DNA of 64,000 nt. Source: Saccharopolyspora hirsuta. Lineage in GTDB: Bacteria; Actinomycetota; Actinomycetes; Mycobacteriales; Pseudonocardiaceae. Positions 8,131 to 15,327 of the stretch are shown here, piece by piece; the first letter of the stretch is position 1, and every line of letters starts with the position of its first letter. The DNA is taken from contig NZ_VWPH01000007.1 of NCBI RefSeq assembly GCF_008630535.1, positions 310,001 to 374,000 of the forward strand. The letters are read 5' to 3'. Both the position numbers and the translations under genes were made by a program. The notes beneath the pieces were generated by a model. That model searched no databases, was not told the origin of the DNA, and was given only the letters and a program-made list of their open reading frames with translations.

Positions 8131-9477
8131 TCATCTTGGCACCGCGGCCTGCCCCCGCGGGGCGTCGTCGTGCAGCGAACTGCCCGCGGTCTCCCGAGCC
8201 ACCAGCACCGCCACGACGGTGAGCCCGCACATCGCCAGCAGGTACGCCGACACCGCCACCGTGTTGCCGAAGGCCTGCAGCAGTGCCACCGCGATGATCG
8301 GCGCCAGCGCGCCCGCCGCGATCGAGGACAGCTGACCGCCGACGGAGAGACCGGTGTAGCGGACCCGGGTGCTGAACTGCTCGGCGAAGAACGCCGCCTG
8401 CGGCCCGTACATCGCACCGTGCAGCAGCAGCCCGACGGTGGTGGCCAGCGTGATCACCCACGGCGACCGGCTGTCCAGCAGCGCGAAGAACGCGAAGCCC
8501 CACACTGCCATCGCCACCGCGCCGAACAGGTAGACCGGTTTGCGGCCCACCCGGTCCGACAGCGCGCCCCACAGCGGGATGGCCAGGAAGTGCAGCGCGG
8601 AGCCGATCAGCACCGCGTTCAGCCCGACCGACTTCGGCAGCTCCAGCGGGCCGGTCACGTAGACCAGGATGAACGCGGTCAGCACGTAGTAGGAGACGTT
8701 CTCCGCCATCCGCGCCCCGATGGTGATCAGCACCTCGCGCCAGTGGTCCCGGAACACCGCCACCACCGGCACGTGCTCGCTGCGCTGCTCGGCCTTGCGC
8801 TGGGCGTCGAGGAACACCGGCGACTCGCTGACCGCGATCCGGATCCACAGCCCGATCACCACCAGCACCCCGGACAGCAGGAACGGGACGCGCCAGCCCC
8901 AGGCCAGGAACTGCTCGTCGGACTGCGTCGCGGCCAGCACCGCGAGCACCGCGGTGGCCAGCAGGTTGCCGCCCGGCGCACCGCACTGCGGCCACGACGC
9001 CCACAACCCGCGGCGGCGGTCGTCGCCGTGCTCGGACACGATCAGCACCGCGCCGCCCCACTCCCCGCCGAGCGCGAACCCCTGCACCAGCCGCAGCAGC
9101 GTGAGCAGGATCGGCGCGAGCGCGCCCACCGCGGCGTAGGTGGGCAGCAGCCCCATCGCGCAGGTGGCGCCGCCCATCATCAGCAGGCTCACCACCAGCA
9201 GCTTCTTGCGCCCCACCCGGTCGCCGAAGTGGCCGAACACCAGCCCGCCCAGCGGCCGGGCCAGGAACCCGATCGCGTAAGTGGTGAACGCCAGCAGGGT
9301 GCCGGTGAGCGGATCGGCCTCCGGGAAGAACAGCTGGTTGAACACCAGCGCGGCGGCCGAGCCGTAGAGGAAGAAGTCGTACCACTCGACGGTGGTGCCG
9401 ATCAGGCTGGCGCCGACGACCCGCGCGATCGAACCGCCCCGCGAGTTGCCGGGTCTGTTGCTGGCCAAGGCGAACAC
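8131..9477 (-). CDS. MFS transporter of the metabolite:H+ symporter (MHS) family
   Basis: This 448-aa, twelve-helix carrier has MHS hallmarks: the first-helix segment GTTVEWYDFFLYGSAAAL, the loop GHFGDRVGRKK between helices 2 and 3, RLVQGFALGGEWGGA, and the second-half loop GALSDRVGRKP. The family imports organic acids, betaines or shikimate with protons. It lies between a 3-hydroxybutyrate dehydrogenase and a PucR regulator with very short gaps, so uptake of 3-hydroxybutyrate or a similar short acid is the natural inference. GTG 9477 lies directly against GAAGGA; a TTG at 9465 would have better spacing, so the exact start is uncertain. Confidence 0.85.
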   Translation of the reverse strand: MFALASNRPGNSRGGSIARVVGASLIGTTVEWYDFFLYGSAAALVFNQLFFPEADPLTGTLLAFTTYAIGFLARPLGGLVFGHFGDRVGRKKLLVVSLLMMGGATCAMGLLPTYAAVGALAPILLTLLRLVQGFALGGEWGGAVLIVSEHGDDRRRGLWASWPQCGAPGGNLLATAVLAVLAATQSDEQFLAWGWRVPFLLSGVLVVIGLWIRIAVSESPVFLDAQRKAEQRSEHVPVVAVFRDHWREVLITIGARMAENVSYYVLTAFILVYVTGPLELPKSVGLNAVLIGSALHFLAIPLWGALSDRVGRKPVYLFGAVAMAVWGFAFFALLDSRSPWVITLATTVGLLLHGAMYGPQAAFFAEQFSTRVRYTGLSVGGQLSSIAAGALAPIIAVALLQAFGNTVAVSAYLLAMCGLTVVAVLVARETAGSSLHDDAPRGQAAVPR

Positions 9478-9497
9478 TCCTTCGTGTCAGTGCCTTT

Positions 9498-10262
9498 TCA
9501 GGCGGCGGTCCAGCCGCCGTCCATCGGAAGCGAAACCCCGGTGACGTGGGCCGCGTGGTCCCCGCACAGCCAGCGCACGAGCTCGGCGACCCGCTCAGGG
9601 GCGATCAGCTCCTTGAGCGCGGCGCGCCGCAGCAGCACATCCGCGACCACTTCGGACTCCTCGATCCCGTGCGCGGCCGCCTGATCGGCGATCTGCGCGC
9701 GCACCAGCGGCGTGTCGACGTACCCGGGGTTGACGCAGTTGCTCGTCACGCCGCGCGCCGCCCCCTCCAGCGCGACCACTTTGGACAGTCCTTCGAGGGC
9801 GTGCTTGGCGGTCACGTAACCGGCTTTGAACGGACTGGCGCGCAGCCCGTGCACGCTGGAGACGTGCACGATGCGCCCCCAGCCCCGCCGGTACATGTGC
9901 GGCAGCGCGTTGCGCACGAGCTGGAACGGGGCGGTCACCATCACCTGCTGCATGCGGGTGAAGGTGTCCAGCGGGAACTCCGGCAGCGGCGCGACGTGCT
10001 GGAAACCGGCGTTGTTGACCAGGACGTCGACCTGCGCGGGCAGCGCTCCGACGGCCCCGGGATCGGCGAGGTCCACCACGTGCGCCCGGCCGCCGACCTC
10101 CGCGGCGACCCGCTCGGCGGCCGCCCCGTCGAGATCGACGACGTGCACCTCGGCCCCGTCGGCAGCGAGCGCCCGAGCGCACGCCCGCCCGATCCCGCTG
10201 CCCGCACCGGTCACCAGGGCCACCCGCCCGCCCAGCGTCCCGCCGTGCCCGTTGTCACTCAT
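9498..10262 (-). CDS. bdhA: 3-hydroxybutyrate dehydrogenase (short-chain dehydrogenase)
   Basis: This 254-aa SDR enzyme oxidises 3-hydroxybutyrate to acetoacetate with NAD. The Rossmann motif TGAGSGIG is near residue 19, NNAG near 87, catalytic Ser in HVSSVHG and the YVTAK catalytic Tyr/Lys. Segments characteristic of the 3-hydroxybutyrate dehydrogenase subfamily are present: NAGFQHVAPLPEFP, SVHGLRASPFKAGYVTAKHALEGLSK and NPGYVDTPLV. It is first in a three-gene operon with an MHS carrier and PucR regulator. No Shine-Dalgarno sequence precedes ATG 10262; TAACGT lies 8 bases upstream, so a leaderless message is possible. Confidence 0.88.
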   Translation of the reverse strand: MSDNGHGGTLGGRVALVTGAGSGIGRACARALAADGAEVHVVDLDGAAAERVAAEVGGRAHVVDLADPGAVGALPAQVDVLVNNAGFQHVAPLPEFPLDTFTRMQQVMVTAPFQLVRNALPHMYRRGWGRIVHVSSVHGLRASPFKAGYVTAKHALEGLSKVVALEGAARGVTSNCVNPGYVDTPLVRAQIADQAAAHGIEESEVVADVLLRRAALKELIAPERVAELVRWLCGDHAAHVTGVSLPMDGGWTAA

Positions 10263-10311
10263 GCCGTAGGACGTTAAGCCGCTGCGCGCCGCTGGCCTAT
10301 GTGCCCGAGCA

Positions 10312-10335
10312 CCACAAGTCGGCGCGATCTTGTGG
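10312..10335. promoter_or_regulatory. Inverted repeat upstream of the bdhA operon, candidate operator
   Basis: CCACAAG and CTTGTGG form a 7-bp inverted repeat with a 10-base centre, about 50-70 bases upstream of the bdhA start. Position suits binding by the PucR regulator encoded at the end of the operon; this is inference only. Confidence 0.35.
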
Positions 10336-10360
10336 CTCTGCCGCCCATGCTTCGGTGGGT

Positions 10361-10382
10361 GAGCATGGGAACCTTCCTGTCA
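10361..10382 (+). repeat. Dispersed 22-nt repeat, copy 4
   Basis: GAGCAT variant in the divergent region between bdhA and the first GNAT gene. It forms a head-to-tail pair with copy 5, start-to-start distance 43 bases. Confidence 0.9.
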
Positions 10383-10403
10383 TCCACCGGACTGCGCCGA
10401 TGC

Positions 10404-10425
10404 GAGCATGGGAACCTTCCTGTCA
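10404..10425 (+). repeat. Dispersed 22-nt repeat, copy 5
   Basis: GAGCAT variant. It lies 77 bases before the GNAT start and at the same relative position as copy 6 before the second GNAT gene, so it belongs to the duplicated unit. Confidence 0.9.
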
Positions 10426-10467
10426 CCTCCAGCCGCAAACCAGCTGCTCGGCGACGGGGCGGCGGAC

Positions 10468-10473
10468 TACCGT
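10468..10473 (+). promoter_or_regulatory. -10 element TACCGT of the first GNAT gene, probable leaderless start
   Basis: TACCGT ends exactly seven bases before ATG 10481, and no Shine-Dalgarno sequence is present. The block around it is conserved in the paralogue at 11065-11070. Confidence 0.55.
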
Positions 10474-10480
10474 CCACGGC

Positions 10481-10999
10481 ATGGTGGAGCCAGAAGAGAT
10501 CCGCACCGAGCGGCTCGTGCTGAGCCGCATCCAGCCCGCCGACGCCGACGCGTTCATCGCCCTGCACGGCACCCCCGAGGCCTACCCCCACGACAGCAGG
10601 TTCCAGCGAACCCCGGAGCAGGCCCGCGAACAGCTCGACTGGTTCCGCGAGAAGTGGGCTGCGGACGGCATCGGCTACTGGACCATCCGGCTCGCCACCT
10701 CCGGCGAGGTGATCGGCTTCGGCGGCGTCCAGCACAAGGACGAGGACGACGACCCGGTGCTCAACCTCTTCTACCGGTTCTTCCCGACCGCGTGGGGCAA
10801 CGGCTACGCGACGGAGATGGCCCGGGCGGCGATCAGCTGGGCGCGGCAGCACCGGCCCGACCGGCCCGTGGTGATCACGACCGACGTCGGCAACTCCCCG
10901 TCGATCCGGATCGCCGAGAAGCTCGGCTTCGCGCGGCACTCGGAACGCGAGCGCGACGGCTGGCCCGAGGTGGTGTTCCGGCTCGCGCCCGCGCGCTGA
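10481..10999 (+). CDS. GNAT N-acetyltransferase (RimJ/RimL type), copy A of a tandem pair
   Basis: This ~172-aa acetyltransferase of the GNAT_3 type begins EEIRTERLVLSR, with FRGGV-like strand FGGVQHKDEDDDPVLNLFYRF, the AcCoA-binding segment WGNGYATEMA and the C-terminal NSPSIRIAEKLGF, as in RimJ/RimL and other small-molecule or protein N-acetyltransferases. The substrate is unknown. The next gene is a close paralogue, and similarity continues into the upstream DNA including the promoter and a 22-nt repeat. The start ATG 10481 follows a TACCGT box by seven bases, suggesting a leaderless transcript. Confidence 0.85.
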   Translation: MVEPEEIRTERLVLSRIQPADADAFIALHGTPEAYPHDSRFQRTPEQAREQLDWFREKWAADGIGYWTIRLATSGEVIGFGGVQHKDEDDDPVLNLFYRFFPTAWGNGYATEMARAAISWARQHRPDRPVVITTDVGNSPSIRIAEKLGFARHSERERDGWPEVVFRLAPAR

Positions 11000-11002
11000 C
11001 GT

Positions 11003-11024
11003 GAGCATGGGAACCTTCCTGTCA
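11003..11024 (+). repeat. Dispersed 22-nt repeat, copy 6
   Basis: GAGCAT variant. It begins four bases after the stop codon of GNAT copy A and lies 75 bases before GNAT copy B. Confidence 0.9.
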
Positions 11025-11064
11025 CCCGCCCCGAAAACCAGCTGCTCAGCGACGGGTCGCGGAC

Positions 11065-11070
11065 TACCGT
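11065..11070 (+). promoter_or_regulatory. -10 element TACCGT of the second GNAT gene, probable leaderless start
   Basis: TACCGT followed by CCACGGC and GTG 11078, with spacing identical to the first GNAT copy. Confidence 0.55.
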
Positions 11071-11077
11071 CCACGGC

Positions 11078-11587
11078 GTGGTCGAGCCAGCGGAGATCCG
11101 CACCGAGCGGCTGGTGCTGAGCCGCCTCCGTCCCGCCGACGCCGACGCGTTCATCGCGGTGCACAGCGCTCCGGAGGCCTACCCGCACGACGGCTGGTCG
11201 CGACGAACCCCCGAGCAGGCCCGCGAGCTGTTCGACCGCTTCCTGCGGGACTGGGCGACCAACGGCATCGGCTACTGGACGATCCGCCTCGCCGGAACCG
11301 GCGAGGTGATCGGCTTCGGCGGCGTGCGGCACGCGGAGGAGGACGGCGAACCGGTGCTGAACCTCGCCTACCGGCTCTGGCCGAGCGCGTGGGGCAACGG
11401 CTACGCACCGGAAATGGCCGAAACAGCCCTGTGCTGGGCGAAGCGGCACCGCACCGAGCGCCCCGTGGTGATCGTGACGGACACCGGCAACGCGCCCTCG
11501 GTCCGCGTCGCCGAGAAGCTCGGCTTCGCGCTGCACCAGGAGCGCCGCCGCGACGGTCGTCCGGAGCTGGTGTTCCGGTCGACGTGA
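11078..11587 (+). CDS. GNAT N-acetyltransferase (RimJ/RimL type), copy B of a tandem pair
   Basis: This 169-aa paralogue of the preceding acetyltransferase matches it throughout (EIRTERLVLSR, GIGYWTIRLA, GEVIGFGGV, WGNGYAPEMA, RVAEKLGFALHQER). Differences cluster in the middle, suggesting divergence of substrate preference after duplication. The start is GTG 11078, seven bases after TACCGT. Its TGA (11585-11587) is part of repeat copy 7. The duplicated unit (repeat, promoter, gene) is about 600 bases long. Confidence 0.85.
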   Translation: MVEPAEIRTERLVLSRLRPADADAFIAVHSAPEAYPHDGWSRRTPEQARELFDRFLRDWATNGIGYWTIRLAGTGEVIGFGGVRHAEEDGEPVLNLAYRLWPSAWGNGYAPEMAETALCWAKRHRTERPVVIVTDTGNAPSVRVAEKLGFALHQERRRDGRPELVFRST

Positions 11588-11607
11588 GGATGGGAACCTT
11601 CCTGTCA
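11586..11607 (+). repeat. Dispersed 22-nt repeat, copy 7
   Basis: GAGGAT variant whose first two bases belong to the stop codon of GNAT copy B. Thirteen bases after its end, the sequence becomes the coding remnant of an MFS transporter. Confidence 0.9.
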
Positions 11608-11620
11608 CTCACCGCGCCCG

Positions 11621-11734
11621 GTGGCGTTCGGCGGGCTGGCCGACCAGCTCGGCCTGCCCGCCACGTTCCTGGTGGGCGCGGTGATCGCCCTGCTCGCGCT
11701 GCCGCTGGCCGCTCCGGCCGAGGTCAGGAGTTGA
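11621..11734 (+). pseudogene. Remnant of the C-terminal helix of an MFS transporter
   Basis: The frame from 11621 reads VAFGGLADQLGLPATFLVG, then AVIALLALPLAAPAEVRS and a TGA at 11732-11734. A short GGLADQLG loop followed by one hydrophobic helix and a short polar tail is what the last membrane helix of an MFS carrier looks like. Nothing upstream in this frame is coding: the sequence runs straight into GNAT copy B and repeat copy 7. The rest of the gene is therefore missing. The remnant overlaps the 3' end of the opposite-strand hydrolase by 11 bases. It is short, so the family call is tentative. Confidence 0.5.
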
Positions 11735-12473
11735 CGATGGTGACCTGGCGGGTCTCCGACGGCCCGTCCCAGGTGCGCGGCAGCGGGGTCGGCACGTCCG
11801 GGGCCACCGTGCGCACGATCGCGTCGAGCGCGTCCTCGGCCTTGCCGACCCACAGGTGCTTGGTGTCCGGGAAGCCGGTCACCTCGGCCTGCGGGATGGC
11901 GGCGAAGCGCTTGCGCGCCTCGTCCGGGCGCAGGTAGTCGTCGAACTCCGGGATCAGCGCGTGCACCGGCTTGCCCGACTCCGCCCAGGCTCGCAGGTGC
12001 TCCTCGGTGCTCCAGCGCAGCGGCGGGGAGATCAGCACCGCGCCCTCCACCAGCGGGTCCAGGCCGTGCACCAGGGTCAGGTCGGTGCCGAACGACCAGC
12101 CCACCAGCCACACGTTCGGCAGGTCGTGGAACTCGGCGAACTCCAGCGCCGCCGCCACGTCGAACCGCTCGGCGTTGCCGCCGTCGAAGCTGCCCTCGCT
12201 GCGGCCCGCCTCGCTGGCCGTGCCGCGCGTGTTGAACCGCAGCACCGCGAGATCGGCCAGCGCGGGCAGCCGGAACGCCGCCTTGCGGTAGATGTGCGAG
12301 TCCATCATGCCGCCGTGGGTGGGCAGCGGGTGCAGGCAGATCAGCGTGGCCCGCGGCGGCCGGGACTCCGGCAGGGCGAGCTCGCCGATCAGCTGCAGGC
12401 CGTCGGCGGTGTGCAGGGTGATCTGCTCGCGGCGGGCAGGCAGCACGGTGTTGGCGCGGATCTCGGTGCTCAT
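11724..12473 (-). CDS. Alpha/beta-hydrolase, dienelactone-hydrolase/prolyl-peptidase-like
   Basis: This ~249-aa cytosolic hydrolase has CLHPLPTHGG (oxyanion loop), RFNTRGT, the nucleophile elbow GWSFGTD, and a region ALIPEFDDYLRP plus FPDTKHLWVGK that supplies the acid and His. The pattern matches conserved actinobacterial alpha/beta hydrolases related to KANL3/Tex30-like and dienelactone hydrolase folds. The substrate is unknown. ATG 12473 (MSTEIRA) is taken as the start; the frame extends to 12491. Its 3' end overlaps an MFS remnant on the other strand. Confidence 0.78.
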   Translation of the reverse strand: MSTEIRANTVLPARREQITLHTADGLQLIGELALPESRPPRATLICLHPLPTHGGMMDSHIYRKAAFRLPALADLAVLRFNTRGTASEAGRSEGSFDGGNAERFDVAAALEFAEFHDLPNVWLVGWSFGTDLTLVHGLDPLVEGAVLISPPLRWSTEEHLRAWAESGKPVHALIPEFDDYLRPDEARKRFAAIPQAEVTGFPDTKHLWVGKAEDALDAIVRTVAPDVPTPLPRTWDGPSETRQVTIVNS

Positions 12474-12519
12474 CGCCCCCGATCCTGCCACGGACGGGTG
12501 GCCGACACGGTGTGACGTG

Positions 12520-12828
12520 CTACGACCAGCGCCGCGTCGGACCGCGGCGGGACCGCGCGCTCCAGCAGCCGTTGTGCCAGTGGCGCCGCTCCTCGACGCC
12601 GCCGTGCGCCGCGCTCGGCCACGCCACCACGTGCGCGACGCCGGGCCGGATCTCGTGGTCGCAGCCGGGGCACCGGTAGACCTTGGTGGCCTGCGCGGCG
12701 GGGACGGTGCGCACCATCCACTCGCCGTCCGGACCGTGCTCGACGCGGGACGCGCCGAAGGCAGTACCCATCGCGCGGTGGCTGGTGTCAGCCGTCGGGC
12801 GGCGCTGCGGTCGGTTGCGTCTGGGCAC
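12520..12828 (-). CDS. Conserved actinobacterial zinc-ribbon-like protein (often labelled ATP/GTP-binding protein)
   Basis: This 102-aa basic protein starts at GTG 12828 (PRRNRPQRR). The core KVYRCPGCDHEI, then HVVAWP and RRHWHNGCW, places Cys-x2-Cys, His, His and Cys as a likely zinc site. Close relatives are widespread in Streptomyces and mycobacteria, where they carry the unsupported label ATP/GTP-binding protein; no P-loop is visible here. The function is unknown. It lies head-to-tail between a lipoprotein gene and a hydrolase gene. Confidence 0.78.
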   Translation of the reverse strand: MPRRNRPQRRPTADTSHRAMGTAFGASRVEHGPDGEWMVRTVPAAQATKVYRCPGCDHEIRPGVAHVVAWPSAAHGGVEERRHWHNGCWSARSRRGPTRRWS

Positions 12829-12849
12829 GCGACAACCGTAACGGTCCGG

Positions 12850-13824
12850 CTACGGGGCGGGCGGCGGCAGGTGCGGCCAAGCCTGCCCGGCCAGGCCGCG
12901 GGCGAACTCGCAGGCGTCGATCCCGGTCATGCCCGGCACGGCCACCACCAGCTGCGCGACCTCGACCTGCCCGGCGGCGCCGAACGGCAGGTGCCCGGTC
13001 TCGGCCGAGCACAGCGGGAGCTGCGGATCGCCGCCGACCACGCTGACCACGGTGCGGCGCCCGGCGATCGTCTCCTCGACGGCCGCCCCGTGCAGCACCC
13101 TCGGCGGCTCGCCCGCGGTGTGGGTGAGCTGCACGCGCGGCGAATCGGCGACCTGCTCGCCCCAGGAGCACTGGTGCCCGGCGGGGCTCGGCTGCCCCTG
13201 GGCCTCCTCCAGCCCCGGCACCTGCTGCACGGCGGCGGAGTCCAGCACGTCGCACGGGTCGACCAGGGCCAGCGAATCCGCCGGGAAGTCCCGGTGCCCG
13301 ACGCGGTGCTGTTCGAGCGCGGCGGCGGCCGCGTCCGCACCGGCCTCGGCGATGCCGCACAACCCGGACGCCGGATCGCCCACCAGCAGGTCAGCGCTGA
13401 CCCGCAGGGCGACGTCGTCGGCGAACAGGACCTGCCGGGTGCAGTGCCCGGGCAGCGGCGCGTTCTGCACGATCCGCAGCGAACCGCGCGGCACGACCGG
13501 ATCCCCCGGCCGGTCCGGGGCCTGGCCCAGCTCGCCGACCGCGAGCTGCACCAGCGAACCGTTCGCGAGCTTGACGTGCAGCAGGCAGTAGTCCAGCGAA
13601 ACGGTGCCAGCGTTCTCCGCGGACCCGAACGCCTGCAGCGCGGCGGGATCGGTCAACGTGCACGGGTCCACTGTGCGCAGATCACCGAGCACGGCCCGCG
13701 CGGTGCCGTCCTGCTGCGGCGCGGCGGGCGCGTGCGGTGCACCGCCGGGAGTGCACCCCGCCACCAGCAGCACCCAGAACAACAGCAGCGGCAGGCCTCG
13801 GTGGCGGAGACGCGGCGACATCAA
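12850..13824 (-). CDS. Secreted lipoprotein, DUF3558-like, two-domain
   Basis: This 324-aa exported lipoprotein has signal LLLFWVLLVAGC, with Cys ~24 as the lipidation site, followed by a Pro/Ala-rich linker. Two similar halves each begin with a DPC motif (TVDPCTLTD near residue 53, LVDPCDVLD near 190) and contain further paired Cys residues (DYCLLHVK, HQCSWGE), as in DUF3558 lipoproteins of Pseudonocardiales. A second lipoprotein of the same architecture lies at 18048-19046. The function of the family is not known. Confidence 0.75.
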   Translation of the reverse strand: MMSPRLRHRGLPLLLFWVLLVAGCTPGGAPHAPAAPQQDGTARAVLGDLRTVDPCTLTDPAALQAFGSAENAGTVSLDYCLLHVKLANGSLVQLAVGELGQAPDRPGDPVVPRGSLRIVQNAPLPGHCTRQVLFADDVALRVSADLLVGDPASGLCGIAEAGADAAAAALEQHRVGHRDFPADSLALVDPCDVLDSAAVQQVPGLEEAQGQPSPAGHQCSWGEQVADSPRVQLTHTAGEPPRVLHGAAVEETIAGRRTVVSVVGGDPQLPLCSAETGHLPFGAAGQVEVAQLVVAVPGMTGIDACEFARGLAGQAWPHLPPPAP

Positions 13825-13858
13825 CCCACCCTAACCCGGCGCGGCGACTCGGAGCGGT

Positions 13859-13880
13859 GAGCAAGGGAACCTTCCTGTCA
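13859..13880 (+). repeat. Dispersed 22-nt repeat, copy 8
   Basis: GAGCAA variant, first of three head-to-tail copies (13859, 13901, 13942) between the lipoprotein start and the dhaM stop. Start-to-start spacing to the next copy is 42 bases. Confidence 0.9.
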
Positions 13881-13900
13881 CGCACCCCGCCGGGCGCCGC

Positions 13901-13922
13901 GAGCATGGGAACCTTCCTGTCA
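13901..13922 (+). repeat. Dispersed 22-nt repeat, copy 9
   Basis: GAGCAT variant, middle of the triple array; 41 bases to the next copy. The intervening spacers (20 and 19 bases) are unrelated to each other. Confidence 0.9.
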
Positions 13923-13941
13923 CCCACCGGCCGCGAAAAGC

Positions 13942-13963
13942 GAGCAAGGGAACCTTCCTGTCA
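13942..13963 (+). repeat. Dispersed 22-nt repeat, copy 10
   Basis: GAGCAA variant, last of the triple array, 37 bases beyond the end of dhaM and antisense to it. Confidence 0.9.
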
Positions 13964-14000
13964 CACCGGCCAGGAAGGCTCCCCCGCTCCTCGGGTAGGG

Positions 14001-14678
14001 CTATTCGTCGAAGTTGCGCTTGGCCAGGTCGAGGATGCGCTCGATCGCCTGGCTCGCGTCGGGGCCGTTGGCGTGCAGGACGATCCGGTCGCCCTGCCGG
14101 GCGCCCAGCCCCATCACGCCCAGGACGCTGGCCGCGTCGGCCTCGTTGTCGCCGAGGCTGATCTTGACGTTGGCCTGCAGCCCGGTCAGGCTGCGCGCGA
14201 GCAGCGCCGCCGGGCGCGCGTGCAGGCCGACCTCGTTGGTCAGCTCCAGTTCCTCGCGGACTTCGTCCGCTGCGGCCGGTGCGCCCGGTTCGGCGAGTTC
14301 GCCGCCCTCGGCCGCCGCTTCCGCGGCCCGGCCGACCGCCGCCATCGGCTCGCCGCCCTGCGCGGCCACGGCCGCGGCGACCGCGCCCTCGACCAGCGGC
14401 GCGTCCACGACCAGGGCCGTGCTCGGGTCGCCGAGCGATTCCACCGCGAGCTCGGCGATCATCTGGGCGCTGCCCAGGTCGTAGAGCACCACCGCGCCCG
14501 AGCCGGTGTTGGCGTCCGACAGGGCCGCCGAGACCTTCTCGAAGTCCGTGCCGACGTTGCCGTCCGGCAGCCCACCGGCGGCGATCACCCGCACGTCGGG
14601 CGCCATCTGCTGGGCGAGTTCCACGACGCCTTCGGCGAGCCGGGCGCTGTGCGAGACGATGACCAGTCCGACGCTCAT
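14001..14678 (-). CDS. dhaM: PTS-dependent dihydroxyacetone kinase, phosphotransfer subunit DhaM with fused HPr domain
   Basis: This 225-aa protein passes phosphate from the PTS to DhaL-ADP. Residues 1-125 are the mannose-type EIIA fold with the phosphorylatable His in IVSHSARLAEG (position ~9). After an Ala/Glu-rich linker, residues ~140-225 are an HPr-like domain with the active His in NEVGLHARPAALLAR. This two-domain form is common in actinobacteria; the E. coli protein has a further EI-like part that is absent here. It is the last gene of dhaK-dhaL-dhaM, its start overlapping the dhaL stop by four bases. Confidence 0.92.
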   Translation of the reverse strand: MSVGLVIVSHSARLAEGVVELAQQMAPDVRVIAAGGLPDGNVGTDFEKVSAALSDANTGSGAVVLYDLGSAQMIAELAVESLGDPSTALVVDAPLVEGAVAAAVAAQGGEPMAAVGRAAEAAAEGGELAEPGAPAAADEVREELELTNEVGLHARPAALLARSLTGLQANVKISLGDNEADAASVLGVMGLGARQGDRIVLHANGPDASQAIERILDLAKRNFDE

Positions 14679-15313
14679 GAGCGGGCTCCCGAGGCTTCGG
14701 CGAATGCGGACAGCAGCAGCGCGGTCGAGCGCGCGCCCGGGTCGATGTGCCCGGCGCTGCGCTCCCCGAGGTAGGACGCGCGGCCCTTGCGGGCCACCAG
14801 CGGTTCGGTGGCCTGCGCGCCCCGGTGGGCGGCTTCAGCGGCCGCGGCCAGCACTTTCGCCGGGCTCTCACCGGACTCTGCGGCGGTCTTGGCCGCCTCC
14901 ACCGCCGGGGTCAGCGCGTCGACCATGGTCTTGTCCCCGGCCGCCGCGCGCCCGCGGGCGACCACGCCTTCCAGCCCGGCCTGCACCGCCTTGGCGACCG
15001 CCACCCCGTCGAGGTCCGACGCATCGCCGACGGCGGCCGCGGCGCGCAGGAACGCCGTGCCGTACAGCGGCCCCGAGGCACCGCCGACGGTCGAGATCAG
15101 GACGGTGGCGCACAGCTTCAGCACCGCGCCGGGCGTCTCCGGGGCGGAGGTGTCCACTTTGGCCACCACCGCGCGGAAGCCGCGGTCCATGTTCTCCCCG
15201 TGGTCGGCGTCGCCGATCACGCGGTCCAGCTCGATCAGTTCGTCCCGGTGCTCGGCGACGGTGGCCGCCCCCGCCCGCAGCGCCGCGATCACGTCTTGTG
15301 CAGTGCAACCCAT
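14675..15313 (-). CDS. dhaL: Dihydroxyacetone kinase nucleotide-binding subunit DhaL
   Basis: This ~212-aa subunit holds ADP/ATP through Mg ions. The signature DRVIGDADHGENMDRGF carries the Asp/His metal ligands. STVGGASGPLYGTAFL, AGDKTMVDALTPA and KGRASYLGERSAGHIDPGA match DhaL throughout. The start is set at ATG 15313 (MGCTAQDV), with GGGAG nine bases upstream; a GTG at 15331 overlapping the dhaK stop is the alternative. The product works with DhaK to make dihydroxyacetone phosphate for glycolysis. Confidence 0.92.
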   Translation of the reverse strand: MGCTAQDVIAALRAGAATVAEHRDELIELDRVIGDADHGENMDRGFRAVVAKVDTSAPETPGAVLKLCATVLISTVGGASGPLYGTAFLRAAAAVGDASDLDGVAVAKAVQAGLEGVVARGRAAAGDKTMVDALTPAVEAAKTAAESGESPAKVLAAAAEAAHRGAQATEPLVARKGRASYLGERSAGHIDPGARSTALLLSAFAEASGARS

Positions 15314-15327
15314 CCGGCGTTTCTCCC

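Noticed and set aside
13859..13963. Three 22-nt repeats with 19-20-base spacers resembling a mini CRISPR array
   Set aside because: The same repeat occurs singly and in both orientations all over the window, spacers are too short, and there are no cas genes.
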